NCBI GenBank assembly: GCA_964491375.1
Contig: CAZBGL010000301.1
Coordinates: 1-12,157 of the forward strand
DNA length: 12,157 nucleotides
Direction of reading: 5' to 3'
Origin: CAZBGL01 sp964491375
Lineage (GTDB): Bacteria; Desulfobacterota; Deferrisomatia; Deferrisomatales; Deferrisomataceae
Of this stretch, positions 1 to 6,305 are shown piece after piece. Under the pieces are notes generated by a model. It did not search any database and had not been told where the DNA came from. It saw nothing but the letters and a program-made list of their open reading frames with translations. Each line of letters begins with the position of its first letter. The stretch's first letter is position 1. A program made the position numbers and the translations under genes.

Positions 1-131
1 CCCTGGCCGCCGAGGGCGAGCGCCTCGGCGTGCCCTGCCCCACCCACCGCGCCGTGGCCCTGCTCGTACGGGCCGCAGAGCACGCGATGAGGCGCCCGCC
101 GGATCCCCGCCCCGGGGCGCGCATCCCCTGA
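1..131 (+). CDS. 3' end of a ketopantoate reductase-like gene (partial)
   Basis: The frame that begins at base 3 stays open for 42 codons and stops at TGA 129-131; the rest of the gene lies outside the window. The fragment contains GERLGVPCPTHRAVALLVRA, which resembles the last helix of the ApbA/PanE ketopantoate reductase C-terminal domain, where a G-(I/V)-P-x-P stretch is followed by a hydrophobic helix. In that family the enzyme reduces 2-dehydropantoate to pantoate with NADPH in pantothenate synthesis, although many paralogues act on other substrates. The last ten or so residues are Arg/Pro-rich and look like an unconserved tail. It converges on epsI and is probably a housekeeping gene bordering the polysaccharide locus. 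The short length limits confidence. Confidence 0.55.
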   Translation, partial: LAAEGERLGVPCPTHRAVALLVRAAEHAMRRPPDPRPGARIP

Positions 132-167
132 GGACTCCCCGGGGGTGCCCGGGCCCCCGGCGGGTCC
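132..167. terminator. GC-rich hairpin between convergent genes, possible bidirectional terminator
   Basis: A 14-bp stem (arms 132-145 and 154-167) with one G-U pair and one C-C mismatch encloses an 8-base loop. It starts right after the stop of the left gene and lies 17 bases beyond the stop of epsI on the other strand. No T-run follows on either strand, so it is not a classical intrinsic terminator. Its position between two convergent stops is what suggests a termination or mRNA-protection role. Confidence 0.4.
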
Positions 168-184
168 ACCGTCTCAACCCGGTC

Positions 185-826
185 TCACTCGGGGAAGCAC
201 TTCTGCACCTCGGGCAGGAACACCTGGGCGAACGCCACCATGCGGTCGAAGGTGTCGTCCACCCGCTCCATGGAGGGGAGCGGTCCGATCAGCCGGATGA
301 GCGACCCGTCGGTGCGGCGCCGGAAAATCGAGTCCAGGATCATCCACACCTTGGCCAGGTACTCGTTGGTGATGTTCCGGCCCCGGCTCTGGTACCAGTA
401 GAGCACCAACTGGAGTTCCTTGCCCTTGCCCACCACGTACCGGTTGGCCCGGGTGGTGCCGCCGTTGAACCCCGGCGTGGGGAACTCCACCCTCTCGTAC
501 CGCTTGGGGCCCCAGCCCGAGCCGGGCAGGCAGTGCTTGGGCGAGTGGATCTGGTCGCCCTCCTTCTGCTGTTCGTAGTAGCCCACGTACACCGACACCC
601 AGAACCCGTCGGGGGCCCGGTACGTGCGCATGATGTAGTCTTCCACGCCCACCACGCGCAGAATGTTGTCGGACATGCTCTGTTCGACCCCCCGCCATGT
701 TCCGATCTGGAGCGGAACCGTTCGCAGCGGCTGCCTCAAGGGAACCGCCCGCACGTCCGACAAGAACCGGGTGTATCCGGCTACCAGCAAGATCAACACG
801 GCCAGCACGAGCGCTCGTTTGTGCAT
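185..826 (-). CDS. epsI: EpsI-family exosortase-associated protein
   Basis: A 213-residue protein of the EpsI (DUF3485) family, which accompanies exosortases in exopolysaccharide/PEP-CTERM loci and sometimes occurs fused to the exosortase. The N-terminus is a single hydrophobic anchor (about residues 4-21), leaving the rest outside the cytoplasmic membrane. The family signature is clear: YYEQQ at 83-87, then IHSPKHCLPGSGW at about 93-105 with its conserved Cys99, LYWYQSRGR at about 142-150, and RTDGSLIRL at about 172-180. The ATG at 826 is preceded by AGGAGA (842-837) at a 10-base spacing, so the start is secure. The length is normal for a stand-alone EpsI. The gene is transcribed alone, divergent from the next glycosyltransferase, with no exosortase beside it in the window. 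The biochemical role of EpsI is not well established; a link to polysaccharide export or exosortase function rests on genetic context in the family. Confidence 0.93.
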   Translation of the reverse strand: MHKRALVLAVLILLVAGYTRFLSDVRAVPLRQPLRTVPLQIGTWRGVEQSMSDNILRVVGVEDYIMRTYRAPDGFWVSVYVGYYEQQKEGDQIHSPKHCLPGSGWGPKRYERVEFPTPGFNGGTTRANRYVVGKGKELQLVLYWYQSRGRNITNEYLAKVWMILDSIFRRRTDGSLIRLIGPLPSMERVDDTFDRMVAFAQVFLPEVQKCFPE

Positions 827-957
827 GGAAGGTCTTTCTCCTAGTGGCTAGGATGAACACCGCAATCCGATCGTCCCCCCAGGGGAGCGATCCGGACGTT
901 GCCGTGGGAGCGCCGGCAAATCGACGATCCACCCACACATCTGGAAAGGACGCTGGG
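827..957. promoter_or_regulatory. Divergent intergenic region with three inverted repeats
   Basis: This 131-bp gap separates the divergent epsI and glycosyltransferase starts, so it should hold both promoters. I see no convincing sigma-70 or sigma-54 boxes. It contains three inverted repeats. CCTAG-TGG-CTAGG (840-852) overlaps the epsI ribosome binding site. An imperfect hairpin at 869-892 has a 10-bp stem, one bulged G at 887 and loop CCA. TTGCCG (899-904) faces CGGCAA (914-919) across 9 bases. CGATCC also occurs twice (888-893 and 925-930). GGAAAGGA (943-950) is the ribosome binding site of the rightward gene, 7 bases before its ATG. An operator function is inferred from position only. Confidence 0.5.
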
Positions 958-2052
958 ATGTCCCGGAATCCCTTCAAAGTCCTGGAGATCTCTCCCTATC
1001 CACCGCCGCGCGCGGGCTGGGGGATCCGCGTCTACTACCTGAAAAAAGAACTCGAAAGCCAGGGCGAAATCTGCGAAGTCCTCAACATCGGCAAGAGCCG
1101 CACGATGAGAGGGCGCGACTTCATCCCCTGTTTTGGGGCCTGGGACTACATCAAGAAGGTCTTCCTGTACCGGCTTCGGGGCTATCTCGTCCACATGCAC
1201 CTGAACGGGGACTCGCCCAAAGGATTCCTCCTGACCATCGCGGCTCTGCTCATCAGCGCCCTCACCTTCCGTCGGGCCGTGATCACGTTTCACGCCGGTC
1301 CGGTCCAGACGTATTTTCCAAAGGAAAAAGCCCCTCACCTCGCACCCATGTTCAAACTGATCTTCAAGCTCTCCAGGTACATCATCTGCAACGAGGAAAA
1401 GGTCAAGTCCAACATCGCGGCGTACGGTGTTTCTCCAAGCAAGATCTACCCGATCCAGGCATTTAGCAAACAGTACCTCGACTTCGAACGGGTCCCGCTC
1501 CCGCCGGACATCGAAGCGGTCTTCGACGACCACTTTCCCGTGGTGGTCAGCTACATGTTTTTCCGTCCCGTGTACTGCGTGGAAGACCTGTTCCGCGCCT
1601 TCCGGGGCGTCCTAAACGCCTACCCGCGGGCAAAACTGCTCATCCTCGGCGACCACCGCCCCGAGGACGAGGACTTGGCCTCCTATGCGAGCCGGTGCAT
1701 GGAGCTCGCCCACGAACTGAACATCGAACAGGCCATGCACTTCGCCGGCGACCTCGACCACGACACGTTCCTGACCGTGCTCGAAAGAGGCACCGTGTTC
1801 TTCCGCACCCACATCGTGGACGGGGTGAGCAGCTCGGTCCTGGAGGCCTTGAGCCTGCGGGTGCCGGTGGTCGCCGTGGACAACGGCATCCGCCCTCCGC
1901 AGGTGTTCACCTATCGCAACGGTGACGTCCCCGAAATGATCCGGCTGCTCTGTCACGTTATCGACAACAACCACCAGATCCGTAAAGAACTCGTCCCCCC
2001 TCCGATCCCAGACACGGTATCCGAGGAGATCGCGTTGCTGCGCCAGGCGTAA
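958..2052 (+). CDS. GT4-like glycosyltransferase
   Basis: A 364-residue protein with a two-lobed GT-B retaining glycosyltransferase (GT4) layout. It probably transfers a sugar from a nucleotide donor to a growing lipid-linked oligosaccharide at the inner face of the membrane. The start of the N-lobe is visible as VLEISPYPPPRAGWGIRVYY (about 8-27). The donor-binding C-lobe carries DGVSSSVLEALS (288-299) followed by VPVVAVDNG (302-310). Asp288 and Glu296 occupy the positions of the usual E-x7-E pair, so the first acid is Asp. The open frame runs further upstream, but the extra N-terminus is unlike protein; ATG 958 with GGAAAGGA 7 bases before it fits the fold. By hand count glutamate is GAA 14 times and GAG 8 times, a rather AT-leaning choice for this GC-rich window, which may mean a different origin. 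It is transcribed alone and ends 7 bp from the convergent operon. The sugar specificity cannot be read. Confidence 0.85.
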   Translation: MSRNPFKVLEISPYPPPRAGWGIRVYYLKKELESQGEICEVLNIGKSRTMRGRDFIPCFGAWDYIKKVFLYRLRGYLVHMHLNGDSPKGFLLTIAALLISALTFRRAVITFHAGPVQTYFPKEKAPHLAPMFKLIFKLSRYIICNEEKVKSNIAAYGVSPSKIYPIQAFSKQYLDFERVPLPPDIEAVFDDHFPVVVSYMFFRPVYCVEDLFRAFRGVLNAYPRAKLLILGDHRPEDEDLASYASRCMELAHELNIEQAMHFAGDLDHDTFLTVLERGTVFFRTHIVDGVSSSVLEALSLRVPVVAVDNGIRPPQVFTYRNGDVPEMIRLLCHVIDNNHQIRKELVPPPIPDTVSEEIALLRQA

Positions 2053-2059
2053 ACGGTGC

Positions 2060-3508
2060 CTACCGAGGGCATCCCGGCGGAAGAATCCGCAAGGCCAGCT
2101 CGTTCAAGTACACCTCGAAGTCCTCGTACACCGGGTCGAGGTGGTGCCCGTTGGGTGACAGGTCCCCACCGTACTGCTCCTCGAACCAGTCCGGGATCCC
2201 ATCGCCGTCGGAATCCCGGGGCGCCTCCCCCTGGTACACGTTTCGGTCGTCGGGTTTTTCGTACTTCCATGCGCCGGTGCGCGTGACCACCTCGCGCACG
2301 AGCCGGCGGTCGGTGTTGTCCCGGGGCATGGCGCCAAAGCACCGCAGAACCTGGAGAAAAGCCTCTTCAGCCGGCTGGGTCGTCACCGCAGGTATTTCTT
2401 GCACGCGGCTCTCCAGCAGGTTGAACACCCCGCGCTTGGGGCCGAGCCGGCCCGGCCCGGTACCCATTACCCGCCACTCCGGAAGGACGGGATCCGGCCG
2501 AACCCCCTGCACCCACGCCGGAGGCCCCACGCCGATGCCCGCGTCCGGCCCCCTCGCCTTTTTCCGGTCGTGTCCCATTCCGCTCAGGGCGAAGTTGCCT
2601 TTTACGAACACCGAGAAATTGTTCGATCCCGTGACCACGGGCCGGGGCCGGTCCGGTGCCGGGTCGCCGTGGGTGTTCCGGCCGGGGATGTAGACGTTCC
2701 CGATGATGTTGGCCCTTCCGTTCGGGGCATCGAGTTGGGTGGGATACTTCCGGAAGTTGTACACCACGTTGTTGGAGAACTCGAGGAGCATCCCCGGCTT
2801 GCATGTTTTCTTGGCCCAAGGCACGCGCGAGTGGGCGTGGGTGTACAGGTTGTGGTGGAAGGTCACCCGGTCCACGCCGTCCCGCAGCAGGTTTGGCTCG
2901 CCGTGGTACGGCTCGTTGGTGCTGCCGCTCCGCATGGCGTCGCCCATGTGGGACCATTGGACCGTGACGTCGTGGGAGTTGTTCACGATGTCCACGGCGC
3001 CGTCCCGGAAGAACGAGATCGACACGTGGTCGATCACCACGTTGTACGAGTTCACGATGTTGATGGCGTCGCCCTTCCGGCCCGCTCCCCGGTGCCGGAT
3101 GTGGCGGATCACCACGTCATGGGCGTTGTCCACGATCAGGGCCTTTCCCTCGAAGGCGATCCCGCCGGGCGAGGTCTGCCCGGCGATGTACACGTTCGAA
3201 GGGATCTTGGCGTCGCGCTTCAGCCGGATGGTGCCCGAAACGTCGAACACGATGTACGCCCCACCCAGTTCCTTGGCCTTTGCCAGGGCGTAACGAAACT
3301 GGCCGGGCTCGAGGTAGTGGGGCGCCTGCCACTTGTCCACGTCGTCCAGCCGGGTCACCCGGAGCACCGGCCTGCCGCGGGCGTGCGGCGTTTCGCTGCC
3401 GAACCCTTCGGCACCCGGAAACGCCGGAACCCCTGCCCAGGCCGAAAGTGCCGCGAGCGTCGCCGCCCAGGCGGCAATCCAGATCCCGGCAGCCCGGCAG
3501 CGCCTCAT
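2060..3508 (-). CDS. Secreted pectate lyase-like (PL1-type) beta-helix protein
   Basis: A 482-residue protein. Residues 1-25 form a signal peptide with cleavage expected after Ala-Trp-Ala. The mature start AFPGAEGFG (29-37) is typical of bacterial PL1-like pectate lyases. The parallel beta-helix core shows repeated Asn- and Val-rich turns: SNVYIAGQTSPGG, HDVVIRHIRHRG, YNVVIDHVSISFF (155-167) with Asp160, Asp169 and Asp173 as candidate calcium ligands, and FHHNLY (217-222) followed by SRVP (227-230), where Arg228 matches the catalytic arginine region. The C-terminus has DSDGDGIPDWFEE (432-444), a calcium-binding-type repeat common at the end of this family. The family cleaves polyuronates by beta-elimination; here the likely substrate is the locus's own polymer, acting outside the cytoplasm (inference). 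ATG 3508 overlaps the sulfotransferase TGA as ATGA, which fixes the start; a longer open frame upstream lies inside the sulfotransferase and is spurious. It is the last gene of the operon. Confidence 0.87.
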   Translation of the reverse strand: MRRCRAAGIWIAAWAATLAALSAWAGVPAFPGAEGFGSETPHARGRPVLRVTRLDDVDKWQAPHYLEPGQFRYALAKAKELGGAYIVFDVSGTIRLKRDAKIPSNVYIAGQTSPGGIAFEGKALIVDNAHDVVIRHIRHRGAGRKGDAINIVNSYNVVIDHVSISFFRDGAVDIVNNSHDVTVQWSHMGDAMRSGSTNEPYHGEPNLLRDGVDRVTFHHNLYTHAHSRVPWAKKTCKPGMLLEFSNNVVYNFRKYPTQLDAPNGRANIIGNVYIPGRNTHGDPAPDRPRPVVTGSNNFSVFVKGNFALSGMGHDRKKARGPDAGIGVGPPAWVQGVRPDPVLPEWRVMGTGPGRLGPKRGVFNLLESRVQEIPAVTTQPAEEAFLQVLRCFGAMPRDNTDRRLVREVVTRTGAWKYEKPDDRNVYQGEAPRDSDGDGIPDWFEEQYGGDLSPNGHHLDPVYEDFEVYLNELALRILPPGCPR

Positions 3509-4377
3509 CCAGCCACCGCCACGGGGAACGATTCCGCCTGTGCGCTCCGGTACGCATCCATCCGCTCCAGCAGGTCCATGCAAAGGCTCTCGATCTCCGG
3601 GTCCAGGCCTTGAACGTCGCCCGTCGCCACGGAGGATGCGTACACATCGCGCACGAACGCCTTGCGGAACTCCACCCCGATGAACGCGAACATTCTTTGG
3701 AAGCCCGAAACCGGATCGGTGGCCAGGTCTTCGTACCGCACCAAGAGCACGTCGTCGCGCCCGGCCAGCCCGATGTCGAAGAACAGACCGGTCCGGAGGA
3801 ACCATTTCATGGCATAGGCCGAGTGACGGGACATGGCCGGATCGTAGAACCGTTTCACCAGGCGCAGTTTCTCCTCCGTGAGTCCCCCGGCCCGCCAGCC
3901 CGCTTCCTTGAGGCGGCCCGTGGCCAGAAGCTCGAGCTCCCGAACGCCCCCCTTCCACTTCTTCTCCGCAGACCGCGTGGCGTAGCGGTAGTCACGGTAG
4001 ATCCAGACGACCCGGCTCCCGGGAAACCGCTCCAGCAACTCCCGGGCCCGATGGGACTCGCAGATGGGTTTCAGGGCAACCACCTGGAACGGAAGCCGGC
4101 GGAGCGCCCGTGCCACCTCGTCGTCGGGCTTCAGGAGCACGCCGTCGAAAAAACGCGAATGCCCTTCCGCGTACGCTCCGATGTCCGGCGCGCGCTCCAT
4201 CACCACCATGGGAAGCCGGGTTCCCGACCGCTGCGCCCCCACCACGAACACGGGCCGGGGCGGCCCGTCGAACCGGCCCGCGGCCCGCAGCAACGCGGCC
4301 CGGCACAGCTTCCAGGTCCTCCAAGCGCGCCGTTTCCACACCTCGCGTGCCATTCCAATCCGTCCCCTGCGCTTCAT
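3505..4377 (-). CDS. Sulfotransferase-family protein
   Basis: A 290-residue PAPS-dependent-type sulfotransferase, expected to move sulfate from PAPS to a hydroxyl or amino group of a sugar. The 5'-phosphosulfate loop is VFVVGAQRSGT (43-53), and the 3'-phosphate motif is SRVVWIYRDYRYATRS (121-136), with Arg128 and Ser136 as likely contacts. RYEDL (214-218) matches the usual late motif of the family. The N-terminus is strongly basic, with no signal peptide, so the protein is cytosolic or membrane-peripheral. ATG 4377 overlaps the preceding TGA as ATGA. A second ATG at 4353 has a better ribosome binding site (AGGGGA, 4368-4363, 9-base spacing), so the true start may be 8 codons later. It sits between the amidotransferase and the lyase and overlaps both, which ties it to polysaccharide modification. 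A few sulfotransferase-fold proteins do other chemistry, and the acceptor is unknown. Confidence 0.85.
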   Translation of the reverse strand: MKRRGRIGMAREVWKRRAWRTWKLCRAALLRAAGRFDGPPRPVFVVGAQRSGTRLPMVVMERAPDIGAYAEGHSRFFDGVLLKPDDEVARALRRLPFQVVALKPICESHRARELLERFPGSRVVWIYRDYRYATRSAEKKWKGGVRELELLATGRLKEAGWRAGGLTEEKLRLVKRFYDPAMSRHSAYAMKWFLRTGLFFDIGLAGRDDVLLVRYEDLATDPVSGFQRMFAFIGVEFRKAFVRDVYASSVATGDVQGLDPEIESLCMDLLERMDAYRSAQAESFPVAVAG

Positions 4378-6245
4378 GAAAACAACCGGTGCCACTCCTC
4401 CAGCACCAGCAACTGCCAGATCTCCCGGTGGTTTTGCTGCCGTCCCGACCGGTGCTCCTCGAGCATCCGCTCCACGGCCCGCGGGTCGAAGTAGCCCCGG
4501 CCCGTGGCCTCGGACGAAAGCAACGTGTCCCGCGCGTACTCGTACAGATCGCCCCGGAACATGATCTCGATGGGCGTGGGGAACCCCATCTTGGTGCGGT
4601 GCACGATCTCCCGGGGCAGGCGCCCCTCCATGATGCGCTTCAAGATGTACTTGGTGCTGCCGTTCCGGATCTTGTAGGCCGGCGGCACGGTGGCTGCGAA
4701 CTCCACCAACCGGTGGTCCAGGAACGGCACCCTCAGCTCGATCGACGTGGCCATGCTCATCCGGTCGGCCTTGATCAGCAGGTCGTCCACGAGCCAGGTT
4801 TTGATGTCAAAATAGAGCATCCGGCTCAGCGGGTCCCAGTGTCGGCCGGCCTCCATGAGGCCCGAAAGGAACTCCCCCAACCCCGGGTTGCCCTGGGCGG
4901 CCACGGGCCGGAAGTCCGGGGCGTACAGCGACTCCTTCACGGCCGTCTCGTAGCTGGATATGCCCCTGTACCGCCTTTCCAGGGGCAGATCCAACAGGTC
5001 CAGGTACTTGCGCACCTTCCGGGCCCGGGCCACCTTCCGGCCCAACGCGACCAGGAGGCGCGTTCCCCGTGCACCGGCCCACCGCCGCACCCGCTCCATC
5101 CACAGGTTGTACCGGTAGAAATCGTACCCCGCGAACAGCTCGTCCGACCCTTCGCCGCTCAGGGCCACCACCACGTGTTCACGGGCCAGGCGCGACACGT
5201 AGTACAGCGAGATGGCCGCCGCCTCGGTGACGGGCTCGTCCATGTGCCACACGTAGCGCGAGACGAAGGCCCCGAACTCCGAGGGATCCACCCGGATCTC
5301 GTGGTGGTCGGTGCCGAACCGCTCGGCCACGATCCGGGCGTACGGGGTTTCGTCGTACCCGGGGCCGAACTCGTACGCCACCGAAAAGGTCTTGAGCCCG
5401 GCCCGCGCCCCCGGAGACAGAAGCGCCACCACGGTGCTGGAGTCGATCCCCCCGCTGAGGAACACGCCCAGGGGCACGTCGCTCCGGAGCCTCAGGCGCA
5501 CCGAGTCGGCCAGGAGGTCTTCGATGCGACCCGCAAAGTATGAGGCGTCCTTCCCGGGCTCGGGGGCGAAACCGAAGTCCCAGTACTTCCGGGTCCGGAG
5601 GCCCTCGGCCCCGAAGGTCAGGGTGTGCCCTGGAAGCAACCGCCGCACCCCTCGGTGAAAGGTGTGCTCTCCCGGCACGTACCCGAACTCCATGTACGCA
5701 TCCACCAGGCTGGGATCCGGACCCGGGTTCCGGCCCATCCCGGCCAGAATGGACTTGACCTCCGAGGCCAGAAACAACCTTCCGTCCTGCACCGTGTAGT
5801 ACAACGGCTTGATGCCCAGCCGGTCCCGGGCCGCGAACAGCCGCCGGGCCGTGCGGTCCCAAATGGCAAAGGCGTACATTCCGTTGAACCGTTCCACGCA
5901 GGCCTCGCCCCACCGGCGGTAGGCTGCCAGGATGACCTCGGTGTCCGTGTCGGTCCGGAACGACCACCCGTGGCCCTCGAGTTCGCGCCGTATCTCGAGA
6001 AAGTTGTACACCTCCCCGTTGTGGACGATCCAAAGATCCTCCTCGTCCCACGCCATGGGCTGGTTGCCCGTGGGCCGGGGGTCCAGGATGCTCAGGCGGC
6101 GGTGACCCAGGGCCACCCCGTCGTCCGGGAACACCTGCACCCCTTCGGCGTCGGGGCCCCTGTGGGCCACCGGCCGGACCATCCGCTCCACTTCGTCCCT
6201 GAGGGGCGGCCTATCAAAATCCACGATCACCGCGATTCCACACAA
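4374..6245 (-). CDS. asnB: Asparagine synthase-type glutamine-dependent amidotransferase
   Basis: A 623-residue two-domain enzyme. The N-terminal class II glutaminase domain starts Met-Cys-Gly-Ile, with Cys2 as nucleophile, and shows GHRRLSILD (47-55) and HNGEVYN (75-81), which bind glutamine. The synthase domain has the ATP pyrophosphatase loop SGGIDSS (264-270) and ALSGEGSDELFAGYD (361-375). All catalytic motifs are intact and the length is normal. The family amidates a carboxylate with ammonia from glutamine and ATP. Paralogues in exopolysaccharide and exosortase loci are thought to amidate uronic acids or similar sugars rather than aspartate, and the neighbours here favour that role (inference). 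The start codon is TTG (6245-6243): only this start gives the obligatory N-terminal Cys, and GTGAGG (6258-6253) lies 7 bases upstream. Its stop overlaps the sulfotransferase ATG. Confidence 0.93.
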   Translation of the reverse strand: MCGIAVIVDFDRPPLRDEVERMVRPVAHRGPDAEGVQVFPDDGVALGHRRLSILDPRPTGNQPMAWDEEDLWIVHNGEVYNFLEIRRELEGHGWSFRTDTDTEVILAAYRRWGEACVERFNGMYAFAIWDRTARRLFAARDRLGIKPLYYTVQDGRLFLASEVKSILAGMGRNPGPDPSLVDAYMEFGYVPGEHTFHRGVRRLLPGHTLTFGAEGLRTRKYWDFGFAPEPGKDASYFAGRIEDLLADSVRLRLRSDVPLGVFLSGGIDSSTVVALLSPGARAGLKTFSVAYEFGPGYDETPYARIVAERFGTDHHEIRVDPSEFGAFVSRYVWHMDEPVTEAAAISLYYVSRLAREHVVVALSGEGSDELFAGYDFYRYNLWMERVRRWAGARGTRLLVALGRKVARARKVRKYLDLLDLPLERRYRGISSYETAVKESLYAPDFRPVAAQGNPGLGEFLSGLMEAGRHWDPLSRMLYFDIKTWLVDDLLIKADRMSMATSIELRVPFLDHRLVEFAATVPPAYKIRNGSTKYILKRIMEGRLPREIVHRTKMGFPTPIEIMFRGDLYEYARDTLLSSEATGRGYFDPRAVERMLEEHRSGRQQNHREIWQLLVLEEWHRLFS

Positions 6246-6305
6246 CGTCCAACCTCACGAGTTGATGGGTTTCGGTGACTCGGTTGTCGGTGAGGCAGAT
6301 ACCCG
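6246..6305 (-). promoter_or_regulatory. 60-bp spacer and ribosome binding site before the TTG-start amidotransferase
   Basis: This is the only sizeable gap in the operon. It holds the GTGAGG ribosome binding site (6258-6253). On the plus strand there are three near-identical heptamers, TCGGTGA (6272-6278), TCGGTTG (6280-6286) and TCGGTGA (6287-6293). The ribosome binding site lies inside a short self-complementary stretch (CAAC...GTTG, 6266-6252 on the coding strand). I see no clear promoter or terminator. Confidence 0.4.

Noticed and set aside
697..957. N-terminal extension of the rightward glycosyltransferase, including an ATG at 853
   Set aside because: It overlaps epsI and the divergent promoter region, has no protein-like pattern, and ATG 958 has a proper ribosome binding site.
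174..977. Leftward frame overlapping epsI
   Set aside because: It is a shadow frame of epsI with Gly/Arg/Pro-rich noise, whereas epsI itself has all family motifs.
3509..3958. N-terminal extension of the pectate-lyase-like frame
   Set aside because: It overlaps the sulfotransferase gene in another frame, reads as Gly/Arg-rich noise, and a signal peptide starts exactly at 3508.
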